This document shows positions 16,064-25,500 of a stretch of DNA of 55,468 nucleotides, piece by piece. The stretch covers positions 1-55,468 of the forward strand of contig DASZMX010000004.1 of NCBI GenBank assembly GCA_035551475.1, written 5' to 3'. The translations under genes and the position numbers were made by a program. The number at the start of each line of letters is the position of its first letter. Position 1 is the stretch's first letter. This stretch comes from DASZMX01 sp035551475. GTDB lineage: Bacteria; Verrucomicrobiota; Verrucomicrobiia; Limisphaerales; Palsa-1400. The notes beneath the pieces were generated by a model that saw only the letters and a program-made list of their open reading frames with translations, was not told where the DNA came from and ran no database searches.

Positions 16064-18160
16064 ATGCCAAAATCCAAGAATCCCAACGACCAGCCCGAAT
16101 TGCCCATCGCGGGCGCCGCGCCCGCGCCCGACGGGGCTCCATCCTTGCCGGTTGCAACCGGCCATGTGGAAGCGGAAGCGGTGGAGCTCGCGCCGGCCCA
16201 TCCGTTTGTGCCGGGCAAGATCGATCTCCCATTGCATCGCCGGGTGGACCGCAGTTTTCTGGAATACGCGTCCTACGTTATTCGTGATCGCGCGATTCCC
16301 AATGTCAGCGACGGATTGAAGCCCGTGCAACGGCGCATTCTTTGGGCGTTGCACGAAAAAGACGACGGACGCTTCATCAAGGTGGCCAACGTCAACGGCG
16401 CCACGATGCAATATCATCCGCATGGCGACGCCTCCATTGGCGACGCGCTTGTGGTGCTGGCCAACAAGCGTTACCTCATCCAAGGCCAGGGAAATTTTGG
16501 CAACCTTTACACTGGCGACCCGGCGTCCGCGCCGCGTTATATCGAGTGCCGCCTGACTGAGTTGGCCCGGGCGGAGATTTTCAACGACGAGATCACAGAT
16601 TTCGTCCCCAGCTATGATGGCCGCCACAAGGAGCCAATTACGCTGCCGAGCAAGCTGCCGCTGTTGCTCATGCTGGGCACAGAAGGCATCGCCGTCGGCA
16701 TGTCCTCGCGCATTTTGCCGCATAATTTTCCCGAATTGCTGGAAGCGCAAATTGCCATTCTCAAGAAACAGCCGTTCAAAGTCCTGCCGGATTTCCAGAC
16801 CGGCGGCCTGATGGACGCGCGGGAATATCGCGATGGCGCGGGCCAGATCAAGGTGCGCGCCCGCATTAAAATCAAGGATGACTCCACGGTCGTCATCACC
16901 GAAATTCCGCCCACCACCACCACCGAGGCGTTGACCGATTCCATCGAGGACGCGTCGCGCAAGGGCAAAATCAAGGTCAAAAACATCAACGATTTCACGG
17001 CCGAGAAAGTGGAGATCGAAGTGCGCGCGCCCAGCGGCGTGAGCGCCGACCAGTTGATGGACGCCCTTTTTGCCTTCACCGATTGCGAGGTGACCATTGC
17101 CAGCCGCATCATCGTGATTCGCGACAATCGTCCGGTGGAAATGACGGTGTCCGACGTGCTGCGCCTGAACACTGAGCAACTCGTGGCCGTCCTCAAGCGC
17201 GAGCTGGAATTGAAGCAGCAGCAGCTCCAGCAGGAGATGCACTTCAAGACGCTGGTGCGGATTTTCATCGAAAATCGTATTTACAAAAAAATCGAAAACG
17301 CGCGCACCAATGAGGCGGTTGTGACCGCGGTGACTGAGGGTTTTGAGCCATTCCGCCGCCAGATGGTGCGCGAGCTGGCGCCGGAGGACATCGAAATGCT
17401 GCTCGGCGTTCGCATCCGGCGCATTTCTCTTTTTGACATCAACAAGCACCGCGAGGAAATGGACAAGGTCAAGGCCGACCTCGAGGAAACGGGCAAGCAT
17501 TTGAAGAACGTCACGAAGTTCGCCATCGCGCATCTGGAAGCGTTGCTGGCGAAGTATGCCGACGAGTTTCCCCGCCTCACCAAGTCCAGCCGCTATGATG
17601 AAGTGGACGCCCGGGAAGTCGCATTCAAGTCATTCAAGGTCGCCTACGACCGCGAATCCGGCTACGTGGGCTACAAAGTTTCCGGCGAGGAATTCAAGTT
17701 GGAATGCACGAAGTTCGACAAAATCCTGCTGGTGTTCCGGGATGGCCATTACAAGGTCAGCGAATTGCCGGAGAAAATGTTCGTCGGCCCGGATGTCGTG
17801 TTTTGCGCGATCCCGGATCGTGACCGCGTCTTCACGCTGGCCTACACGAATCGCGAGGCCACCTACCTGAAGCGCTTCACGTTCGGCGGCACGATCATGA
17901 ACAAGGAATATTTCTGCATCCCGCCGAAATCCAAGATTCTCTATTTCGCCCCGAACACGCCGGACTTGCTTTACATCCGCTACAAGCCGGCGCCCTACCA
18001 GAAAATCAACCAGCAAACCTGCAAGCCCGCCGACGTTGAAATCAAAGGACCCAAGACGCGCGGCCGCCAAATTTCCATCAAGGAAGTCGCCGCCATCGAC
18101 AGCAAAACTCCGCGCGGCTGGGACCCGGAAGGGCCGACGACAAAGCTGGAATTTATTTGA
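16064..18160 (+). CDS. parC: DNA topoisomerase IV subunit A (DNA cleavage-rejoining subunit)
   Basis: 698 residues from ATG 16064. An overlapping TTG at 16055 would add three residues. A proline/alanine-rich leader of about 45 residues is followed by the canonical breakage domain: YASYVIRDRAIPNVSDGLKP, MQYHPHGDASIGDALV, GQGNFGN, and SAPRYIECRL with active-site Y159. Coiled-coil arms and a short C-terminal region follow. Six GyrA-type beta-pinwheel blades and a GyrA box are not evident, which favours a decatenating topoisomerase IV. It forms an A2B2 complex with the product of the gene just upstream. The symbol is tentative for the same reason as its partner. Confidence 0.88.
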   Translation: MPKSKNPNDQPELPIAGAAPAPDGAPSLPVATGHVEAEAVELAPAHPFVPGKIDLPLHRRVDRSFLEYASYVIRDRAIPNVSDGLKPVQRRILWALHEKDDGRFIKVANVNGATMQYHPHGDASIGDALVVLANKRYLIQGQGNFGNLYTGDPASAPRYIECRLTELARAEIFNDEITDFVPSYDGRHKEPITLPSKLPLLLMLGTEGIAVGMSSRILPHNFPELLEAQIAILKKQPFKVLPDFQTGGLMDAREYRDGAGQIKVRARIKIKDDSTVVITEIPPTTTTEALTDSIEDASRKGKIKVKNINDFTAEKVEIEVRAPSGVSADQLMDALFAFTDCEVTIASRIIVIRDNRPVEMTVSDVLRLNTEQLVAVLKRELELKQQQLQQEMHFKTLVRIFIENRIYKKIENARTNEAVVTAVTEGFEPFRRQMVRELAPEDIEMLLGVRIRRISLFDINKHREEMDKVKADLEETGKHLKNVTKFAIAHLEALLAKYADEFPRLTKSSRYDEVDAREVAFKSFKVAYDRESGYVGYKVSGEEFKLECTKFDKILLVFRDGHYKVSELPEKMFVGPDVVFCAIPDRDRVFTLAYTNREATYLKRFTFGGTIMNKEYFCIPPKSKILYFAPNTPDLLYIRYKPAPYQKINQQTCKPADVEIKGPKTRGRQISIKEVAAIDSKTPRGWDPEGPTTKLEFI

Positions 18161-18216
18161 GATTTCGACCGTTTGGCGGCATCTTGCGATGTGTCCATCA
18201 CCCGTCAAATTTTGCC

Positions 18217-19233
18217 ATGAAGTTCCTCTGCGCATTGGTTTTAAGCGCATTGGCCTGGGGCGGCGCCGCGTGGGCGCAAAGCGCCCCGACCGTGCCCGCG
18301 TGGAACTTGATTTGGGCGGATGAATTTGACCAGCCGGACGGAACGTCGCCCGACCCGGCGCGCTGGACGTTCGACATTGGCGGCAATGGGTGGGGCAATT
18401 CGGAGTTGGAATACTATACGGCGCGCACCAACAATGCGCGCATCGTGGGCGGCAATTTGATCATCGAAGCGGACAAGGAAACCTACACCGGCAGCGATCG
18501 CACGACGCGCGCCTACACCTCGGCTAGGCTCAAGACCCAGAATCTGGCGTCGTGGACGTACGGGCGTTTCGAAGCGCGGATTCAAATTCCCTTTGGGCAG
18601 GGGATCTGGCCGGCGTTTTGGACGCTTGGCAACACGATTAATTCCGCCGGCTGGCCCGCGTGCGGCGAACTCGACATCATGGAGAACATCGGGCGCGAAC
18701 CGACCACGGTGCATGGCACCGCGCATGGCCCGGGTTATTCCTCAACGGGAATCACCTTTCAAAGAAGCACGCTGCCGATTCAGGCTTATTCCGCCGCCTA
18801 CCACCTTTATGCGGTGCAATGGGCGCCGGGCATTATTCAGTTTCTCGTGGACAATAAAATCTATGGCACGATCACCTCCAACAGCATCCCGCCGGGCGGC
18901 CAATGGGTTTTTGCCAGCCCGGAATTTCTTCTGCTGAACGTCGCCGTGGGCGGGCAATGGCCGGGCAATCCCGACAGCACCACCACGTTTCCGCAGTTCA
19001 TGAAGGTGGATTATGTGCGGGTGTATGCGGCCACCCAGGCGCCGGCGCCGGTTCTGAGCGTCACGTCTTCCGGCACGAATTGGGTGGCGCATTGGGACGG
19101 GCGTTTTCCGCACGCCACCTTGCAATACAGCGCCTCGTTTCCGCCGCAATGGGGCCCGGTCGAGATCACCGGCGCCCGGTCGGGTGATGAATTTTTGGAA
19201 AACATCAAGCCGGGCTACTACCGCCTGCAATAG
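18217..19233 (+). CDS. GH16 family beta-glucanase (laminarinase-like), secreted
   Basis: 338 residues. Start set at ATG 18217 because it gives a signal peptide (MKFLCALVLSALAWGGAAWA). The family 16 catalytic motif is ELDIMENIG with nucleophile E151, helper D153 and acid/base E156. WADEFDQPDG near the N-terminus and the closing VDYVRVY fit laminarinase/lichenase-type enzymes cleaving beta-1,3 or beta-1,3-1,4 glucans by retention. After the catalytic domain (about 25-275) a C-terminal module of about 60 residues ends in YYRLQ, similar to the last module of the carbohydrate-binding proteins. The 3' end overlaps the convergent oxidoreductase gene by 29 bp. Confidence 0.92.
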   Translation: MKFLCALVLSALAWGGAAWAQSAPTVPAWNLIWADEFDQPDGTSPDPARWTFDIGGNGWGNSELEYYTARTNNARIVGGNLIIEADKETYTGSDRTTRAYTSARLKTQNLASWTYGRFEARIQIPFGQGIWPAFWTLGNTINSAGWPACGELDIMENIGREPTTVHGTAHGPGYSSTGITFQRSTLPIQAYSAAYHLYAVQWAPGIIQFLVDNKIYGTITSNSIPPGGQWVFASPEFLLLNVAVGGQWPGNPDSTTTFPQFMKVDYVRVYAATQAPAPVLSVTSSGTNWVAHWDGRFPHATLQYSASFPPQWGPVEITGARSGDEFLENIKPGYYRLQ

Positions 19234-20305
19234 GAAATTTCAAGGCGCGCCCCGTCTGGGACGCTTGGTAGATCGCCGTGAATAATTCGACTGTGCGCCG
19301 TCCGTCCTCTCCTGTGACCAGCGGCTTTTTCCCGTCGCGCACCGCGCGCAAAAAGTCCTGGATTTGCAGGCGATGAAAATATTCCATAGGCTTGACAGAT
19401 GCAAAGAGCCGGGCGTCCTCCTCTTTCCACTCCGGCAGTTGCGCGGTCTCGCCGGGAATGGTCCAAAGATCGTTGTAGGGCGGCTCGATGTCCGTGGACG
19501 TTCCGGCGATAAACATTGCCCCGCCGTCGGTTTGCACGCCCGCCGACGCGCCATTTGCGCCATGGACGGACACCCGCGCGTGCAAGGCGGGATTCTGGCT
19601 GTTGCTGACAATGATATTTCCAAGCGCGCCGCTTTGGAAGCGCACCACGGCCACAGCCGTATCCTCCACTTCGATATATGGATGGTTTAGGTTGGCCCAA
19701 TAGCCGAATACTTCCGCCACGCCGCCCAAATACCACAGCAGCAAATCGAGTTGATGCGGCGACTGGTTGACCAGCACGCCGCCGCCTTCTTCCCGCCAGC
19801 GGCCGCGCCACGGATCGCTGCGGTAATACGCTTCATCGCGCCAGCCGAACATCGTCGCAGCGCCGAGGACGGGCTGGCCCAATTTCCCGCTTTGTATCGC
19901 CGCGTGAATCCGCTGGCACGGAGGATAAAAACGGCGCTGGCAAACCGTGCCTAGCATCGTCCCGTGCGCGCGCGCCGCCGCCAGCATCGCATCGCAATCT
20001 TCCAGGGAGGAGGCGAGCGGTTTTTCCACCAGCGCGTGCACGCCGGCGGCTGCCGCCGCGATCATCGGCGCCGCGTGCTGCGGATGCGGCGTGCAAATGC
20101 AGACGGCTTCCACCTTCGCTTTTTCGGCCATTTCCGTCACGTTCGTAAATGAAGGCACGCCATAAGCCGCGCCAAAAGCCGCGGCTTTTTCCGGCGTGCG
20201 GCCGCACACCGCCACGAATTCCGCTTCCGGCAAACTGCGCAGCGCGGCGGCATGCAGATGCCCCACTTTGCCGCAGCCCACAATGGCGGTCCGCACCCTG
20301 CTCAT
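19205..20305 (-). CDS. Gfo/Idh/MocA family NAD(P)-dependent sugar oxidoreductase
   Basis: 366 residues. The N-terminal Rossmann fold has AIVGCGKVGHLHAAAL (about 7-22), and the family catalytic EKP motif is at 94-96 (K95) in HALVEKPLASS. The C-terminal alpha/beta substrate domain contains GGGVLVNQSPHQLDLLLW with the conserved His and Asp. The start ATG overlaps the upstream dehydrogenase stop codon (ATGA), so the two are translated from one message and probably act in one sugar or cyclitol oxidation route. Substrate cannot be read. These enzymes oxidise or reduce ring hydroxyls, and some verrucomicrobial members act in 3-keto-sugar pathways. Confidence 0.92.
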   Translation of the reverse strand: MSRVRTAIVGCGKVGHLHAAALRSLPEAEFVAVCGRTPEKAAAFGAAYGVPSFTNVTEMAEKAKVEAVCICTPHPQHAAPMIAAAAAGVHALVEKPLASSLEDCDAMLAAARAHGTMLGTVCQRRFYPPCQRIHAAIQSGKLGQPVLGAATMFGWRDEAYYRSDPWRGRWREEGGGVLVNQSPHQLDLLLWYLGGVAEVFGYWANLNHPYIEVEDTAVAVVRFQSGALGNIIVSNSQNPALHARVSVHGANGASAGVQTDGGAMFIAGTSTDIEPPYNDLWTIPGETAQLPEWKEEDARLFASVKPMEYFHRLQIQDFLRAVRDGKKPLVTGEDGRRTVELFTAIYQASQTGRALKFPIAGGSSPA

Positions 20306-21333
20306 GGAGTCAATAATACTTTCATCAGGCCTTTTTCCCCGGCATAAAGCCGGTCGAACCACGCCGCGCCCTCGGCCAACGGCGCGGTGGCGCTGATAAA
20401 ATCGGTCACGTTTATTTTCCCGGTGGCAATCAGGTCCAGGCAGGCCGGATATTCGCCGGCCGAGGCGCAACTGCCGAACAGGGTGATTTCGCGCGTGACG
20501 ACCGCCTGCAACGGCAAGTCCACTTGCGGCTTGAGATTGCCCACGAGGGTGACGCTGCCGCCTTTGCGCGTCGCGGCGATGGCGGCGAACACCGTGGCGG
20601 GCAGGCCCACCACTTCAAAGGAAGCGTCCGCCCCACGACCCTCGGTGAGATCCAAAATTTTCGCGGCGAGCTTTGGGTCATTCGCGGAAAGCGCGTGGGT
20701 GGCGCCGAGTTGGAGAGCTTTGGCCAGCCGGCTTTCATCCACATCGACGGCGATCACCCGCGGGCAGCCGGTGGCGCGCAAGGCCTGAATGACGAGCAGC
20801 CCGATCATCCCCGCGCCCACCACGTGCGCGACGGCGTCCGACGCCAAAGGTGTGCGCTTGACCGCATGCAGGGCCACGGACACGGCCTCGGTCATGGCGC
20901 CTTGCTGAAACGTCACATTGTCCGGCAGCCAGTAAAGCACGCGCTCGGGCACGGCCACAAATTCCGCGAAGGCGCCGTGGCGGCGATAGTCGCCGCACGA
21001 GACGCCGAGGACTTGCCGATTTTCGCAGAGGTTCACCTTGCCGCGCCGGCAAAACCAGCATTCGCCGCAATAAATGGTGGAGTCGAAGGTCACGCGGTCG
21101 CCGGCCTGCCAGCCGGTGACGTTGGCGCCGACCTCCGTGATTTCGCCGGCGGCTTCGTGCCCCATGATCAACGGTGGAATGCGGCGGCCGGTGCTGCCGT
21201 CCATCCCATGCACGTCGCTGCCGCAAATGCCGCACGCGCCGACCCGCACGAGAACCTCGTCGGGACGCAAGGCGGGCACAGCCACGTCCTCCACGGCGAA
21301 GCGGCGATATTCCTTTAGGACGAGCGCTTTCAT
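20302..21333 (-). CDS. Zinc-dependent medium-chain alcohol/polyol dehydrogenase
   Basis: 343 residues, the standard length. Catalytic zinc ligands are C37 (GICGSD), H59 and E60 (MGHEAAGEI). Structural zinc cysteines are C89, C92, C95 and C103 in YCGECWFCRRGKVNLC. The nucleotide-binding motif is VVGAGMIGLLVIQ, followed by the acidic VDVDESR that favours NAD over NADP. The pattern is closest to sorbitol, galactitol-phosphate or threonine dehydrogenase-like groups; the substrate is not determined. First gene of a two-gene minus-strand operon with the Gfo/Idh/MocA gene (4-bp overlap). Confidence 0.92.
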   Translation of the reverse strand: MKALVLKEYRRFAVEDVAVPALRPDEVLVRVGACGICGSDVHGMDGSTGRRIPPLIMGHEAAGEITEVGANVTGWQAGDRVTFDSTIYCGECWFCRRGKVNLCENRQVLGVSCGDYRRHGAFAEFVAVPERVLYWLPDNVTFQQGAMTEAVSVALHAVKRTPLASDAVAHVVGAGMIGLLVIQALRATGCPRVIAVDVDESRLAKALQLGATHALSANDPKLAAKILDLTEGRGADASFEVVGLPATVFAAIAATRKGGSVTLVGNLKPQVDLPLQAVVTREITLFGSCASAGEYPACLDLIATGKINVTDFISATAPLAEGAAWFDRLYAGEKGLMKVLLTP

Positions 21334-21429
21334 GGCCGAATGTTACGAATGGGTAGGGGAAAAGGCGATGCTTACCATGTGCCAAAGCCACATGGCGATC
21401 CGGGCGGCGGGGGCTTACATACACGGGCG

Positions 21430-22515
21430 ATGAAAGCGTATCACTGTGATGGCTGCGGCAGCCTGGTTTTTTTTGACAACGTGAGCTGTCTTACCTGTCA
21501 TCACGCCCTCGGTTTCCTGCCCGCGTCCGGGGAACTGCGCGCGCTCGAACCCGCCGGCGAAGGCGTCTGGCGCCCGGTTGCTTCCGGGACCAACGGCCCG
21601 TTGCACCGCAAATGCGCAAACGCCGAACAACACCAGGTTTGCAACTGGATGACGCCCGTTGACGACCCGAATCCGTTTTGCGTTTCCTGCCGCTTGAACG
21701 AAGTCATCCCGAATCTGGAGGCTCCCGGCAATCTGGAGCGCTGGCGGCGCCTGGAAATGGCCAAACGGCGCATCGTTTACACGATTCTTCAACTCGGATT
21801 GCCGATGGACGCCGTGGCCGCGGAAAAACGACCGGCGTTACGCTTTAAATTCCTGGGCGAAGCGCCCGGCCAGCCGCCGGTTCTGACGGGCCACGCCCAG
21901 GGACTCATTACCGTGAACATCGCGGAAGCCGACGACGACGAACGCGAGCGGCGCCGGGTCAACTTGCATGAGCCATATCGCACGCTGCTGGGACATTTGC
22001 GCCATGAAGTGGCGCATTATTATTGGGACCGTTTGATTGCGAACAGCGCATGGCTGGAGCGCTGGCGGGCGGTGTTTGGCGATGAAAATAAAAATTACGC
22101 CGAGGCGCTAAAGACCCACTACGAGCAAGGGCCGCCGGCGGATTGGCCATCGCACTTTGTCAGCGCCTACGCCGCCTCACATCCGTGGGAGGATTGGGCG
22201 GAGACGTGGGCGCATTACTTTCATATAATTGACACACTCGAAACGGCCGCCAGCTTCGGGATGTCGCTCAAGCCCCGGCATCCCGCCGCTCCGACCATGA
22301 CGTCCGATCCGCGGCTCGCCGCGAAGTCCGACGCCAGCTTTGACCTGCTTTTGGAGCAGTGGTTCCCGATTGTTTACGCGCTGAACGCGCTCAATCGCGG
22401 CATGGGTTTGCACGACCTTTACCCGTTCGCGCTGTCCAGTCCCGCCATCGCCAAGTTGCGCTTCGCGCATGAGGTCGCCCAAACCGCCCGCCGCGGCGGA
22501 TTCGTTACGGCGTGA
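21430..22515 (+). CDS. Putative zinc-ribbon zinc metallopeptidase
   Basis: 361 residues from ATG 21430. The N-terminus is a zinc ribbon with C6/C9 and C20/C23 (CDGCG...CLTC). A second cysteine group follows (C62, C71, C84, C87). The peptidase-like domain has RHEVAHYYWD (H192, E193, H196), an HExxH zincin motif. A later EDWAETWAHYFHIID segment could supply the third ligand. This matches the family annotated as zinc-ribbon putative zinc-binding peptidase; no substrate is known to me. No signal peptide, so probably cytoplasmic. It starts divergently 96 bp from the dehydrogenase and overlaps the next convergent gene by 11 bp. Confidence 0.85.
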   Translation: MKAYHCDGCGSLVFFDNVSCLTCHHALGFLPASGELRALEPAGEGVWRPVASGTNGPLHRKCANAEQHQVCNWMTPVDDPNPFCVSCRLNEVIPNLEAPGNLERWRRLEMAKRRIVYTILQLGLPMDAVAAEKRPALRFKFLGEAPGQPPVLTGHAQGLITVNIAEADDDERERRRVNLHEPYRTLLGHLRHEVAHYYWDRLIANSAWLERWRAVFGDENKNYAEALKTHYEQGPPADWPSHFVSAYAASHPWEDWAETWAHYFHIIDTLETAASFGMSLKPRHPAAPTMTSDPRLAAKSDASFDLLLEQWFPIVYALNALNRGMGLHDLYPFALSSPAIAKLRFAHEVAQTARRGGFVTA

Positions 22516-25500
22516 GCATTACGCGGTAATATCTTGTCGCGTTGGTCGCCAAACTCGAGTCGGTCAGCGTGAACGAACCGGAGACGGCTTTGAAGTTGGT
22601 GAACACTTGCCAGACAGTCTCGTTCAAATCGTCCTTGTATTGGATTTGATAATTTCGATTGGGCTGCGTGGCGAGGTTGAATTGAAAACCCGCCGTGGTA
22701 TTCGCCTGCGCCTGGCTCAGGCGCGGCAGCGTGATCAGCGTGCCCGGCGAGCCAATGTCGCCGTTGCTGGGAGCCGAGAAGGCGCCGTCGCTGCCGGCCA
22801 CACTGAGCGCGCCAAACACGCCAGTGTCGGGATTGTAGCCAAAAGTCACACCGCGCGTCGCGGCGGGAAAAGTCACACTTGTGACAATGTCCGTGTCCGT
22901 CATAGCCGCTGCATTCCAGAGGTAAATGGCATCGCCATTCGCGCTGAAGCCGATTTTCGGATAATTAATGAGCTGCAAGGACGGCGGTAAATTGCTCGCG
23001 CCCCACCAGGCTTGGAATTGCGCCAGGGTCATGCCATTGACCAGCACGATGGATTCACCGGGCGCGATGGACACCGCGTTCGTGACCACTGCCGCATCGC
23101 TCAACAAGGCGTGGTTGTCGTCGAAGCGGTAGCCTTGCAAATTGACGGCGAAATCCCCGAGATTGCTCAATTCCCACCAATCCTGATGATCCAGGGTGGA
23201 ATTGACCGTCCCTTTGGATTCGCTTGACAACACTTCTGTGACCGCCAGGTGCGGTTTGGCGGTGACATTCAGGCCAAAACTCGCGCTGTTCGTGCCCGCC
23301 AGATTAGTCACGACCACGGTATAAACGCCCGTTTGCGCGGCGGAGGTCAGAGCATTGGTGAAACGCGCATTGGTTTGGTTCGGCAAATTCGTCCCCTGAA
23401 ACTGCCATTGATAACCCGGCGCCGGATTGGCGGTCGCCGTGACAGAAAACACGGGCGCCTGGCCGAGATAGGCGTCGAGATTGGCGGGGCTTTGGGTGAT
23501 CACCGGCGCGGCGGCGGCGGCGTAGGTGGCGGTATTGCTGCCGGACCATGAGCTCGACAGCGGCGGATTATTCGCGCCGGTTAAATTATGATGCGCATTG
23601 TTCAGGACGCGCGCCGTCACGATTAAATTGGAGCTTAGAGAGATTGGGGTGGTGTAGGTCAGGGCATTCGTGGAAATGCCGCCGCCGACTGCCCGCGGAT
23701 CGGTGTTATTGGTTGTGTAAAAAATCAGGCCGCCGGTCGGCGTGGTCAAGGTCAGCTTGTCTCCCGGTAAAAAGTAGCCCGCGTTTTTGCTGAACACTGG
23801 CTGGGAAACAAAGTTGGTGTCCATGAAGTTCAGCCGGTCCGTGTACCATTTCTTGAGAAAATCAATTTCGCCCTGATACGTGCCGGGAAACGTGTAGCTA
23901 TAGCCGTCGATGGAGACGGAGCCGGACCGCGGTTGGGTGAGCGAAGGCCAGCGAGCCGCTTCGCGCGGCTCCTCCTGCCGCAGTTGCGCTGTAAAGGAGT
24001 CGATCAGCCCAAAAATATGATTGGTCGATAGGACGTTGCCGCGCAAATCTTGGTAACGATCGATCCAAGCCTGCCAAAAATCGGCGTCGGTGAACATCCG
24101 GCCCCACCAGGGGTAATTGAAATCATCTGTGCCCATGTCGCCAGTCCGGGAGCGCCACACGCGCGGATTGAAATCCCGCCCATCGGCAGAGCCTTGAGAG
24201 CGGTCGAAATCCCACAGCGGCCCGAAGTGCAGCACGTCGCTGCGGTCCTTATAGAAGTAGGCGCTCAGCCGCAGCATATCGAGGTTGAAGGGAGTCGCGT
24301 TTAAAATGTGGGCGTCAATCCACGACGGCATGTCAATAAAGGCGCGGTAGCCATTGGTTGGGTTCGTAAAATTGGGGCTATTCAGCGCGGCGCCGAATGT
24401 GTCCATATAATTCTGGAGATAGGCTTGTTGCGGGGCGCGTTGCGGCGTCTTGATGTCCTCCTCGTTGGGATGGTCATAAACGATGTTCATTCCCGCCCCC
24501 ACGAAGCCCGTCTCACCGTCGCCTAAGCGGTCGATCTTCATCATGTAAGCCCCCGTGACATTGGGCGCTATGTTGTCCAGCGGATGCAGTTCGTCCACCG
24601 AATGAATTTTGGTGACATCCACGCGGTTTTTGTCCCACTTGATTTTTTCCTCCAGCACGTAAATGCCGTTGTAATGGGCCGGAGCCAGCGCGCCGCCATC
24701 CTGGTTGATGTAGACTTCAACAAAGCGTGTGCGCGGCGCGTAATGCCCCGCGTCATTGCCCAGTTGATACGCCAGCGGATTGTGGATCAGCACCGGTTCG
24801 AAATTGTCCGGCGCATAGAGGATCCAATCCGATTCCTTCGGCATTCCCAGCGGCGCGTAATCGGCGTCAAAATTATCCTCATCCCAGAATGACACGGCGA
24901 ACGCATGCTTCGGCAAATCCAGGGTGCTCGAGCCATGCAGATGAATGCCCGCGCGCATGTTCAAGGTGGGCGCGTTGGTGAGGCTCGTCACGCCGTTCTG
25001 CGGCTCGTAAAACGCCATGTTCACAAATTGATAATCGTCCACCGGCACTGCGCCAGCGCCAAAATTGTATATGACAACGGCGGGCAGATTGGAATTGGTG
25101 CGCGCCAGGCCCGGATCGAGCTGGATGTAAGTCTGGCTCTGCAGCGCGCCGGGCCGCATGCCCGGCAGGAACGCGCGCGCCCGCACTTGCACCGAGCCGG
25201 TGATGCTGATGCCGCCGTCGTAGAGCGTCGATTCCTGGGTGGGCGGAGCGCCGTCGAGCGTGAAATAAATCGGGGCATTGGAGGCGGCTGACAATTGCAG
25301 CGTAAAGGCATCCACGAAGGTTCCGCCGCCGCGCGCGAACGTCACCGGCGGCGCGGCATTGGCGCCGCCCATGGTGTTTGCGTCATCGGGCGTGGGTGTG
25401 GGGAAGAAGCCGGTCAAGGTGGGCGTCGCCTGGTCCCGGCCATACGAAATATCCGGTTGTTGGGCGGGATAGGCGGTGAACGAGGAGACGATGTTGTTGC

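Noticed and set aside
21379..21386. Single GTGCCAAA before the metallopeptidase gene
   Set aside because: No second copy at 21-22 bp; also single copies at 3251-3258 (inside a gene) and TGCCAAA at a start codon (16065-16071). Expected by chance.
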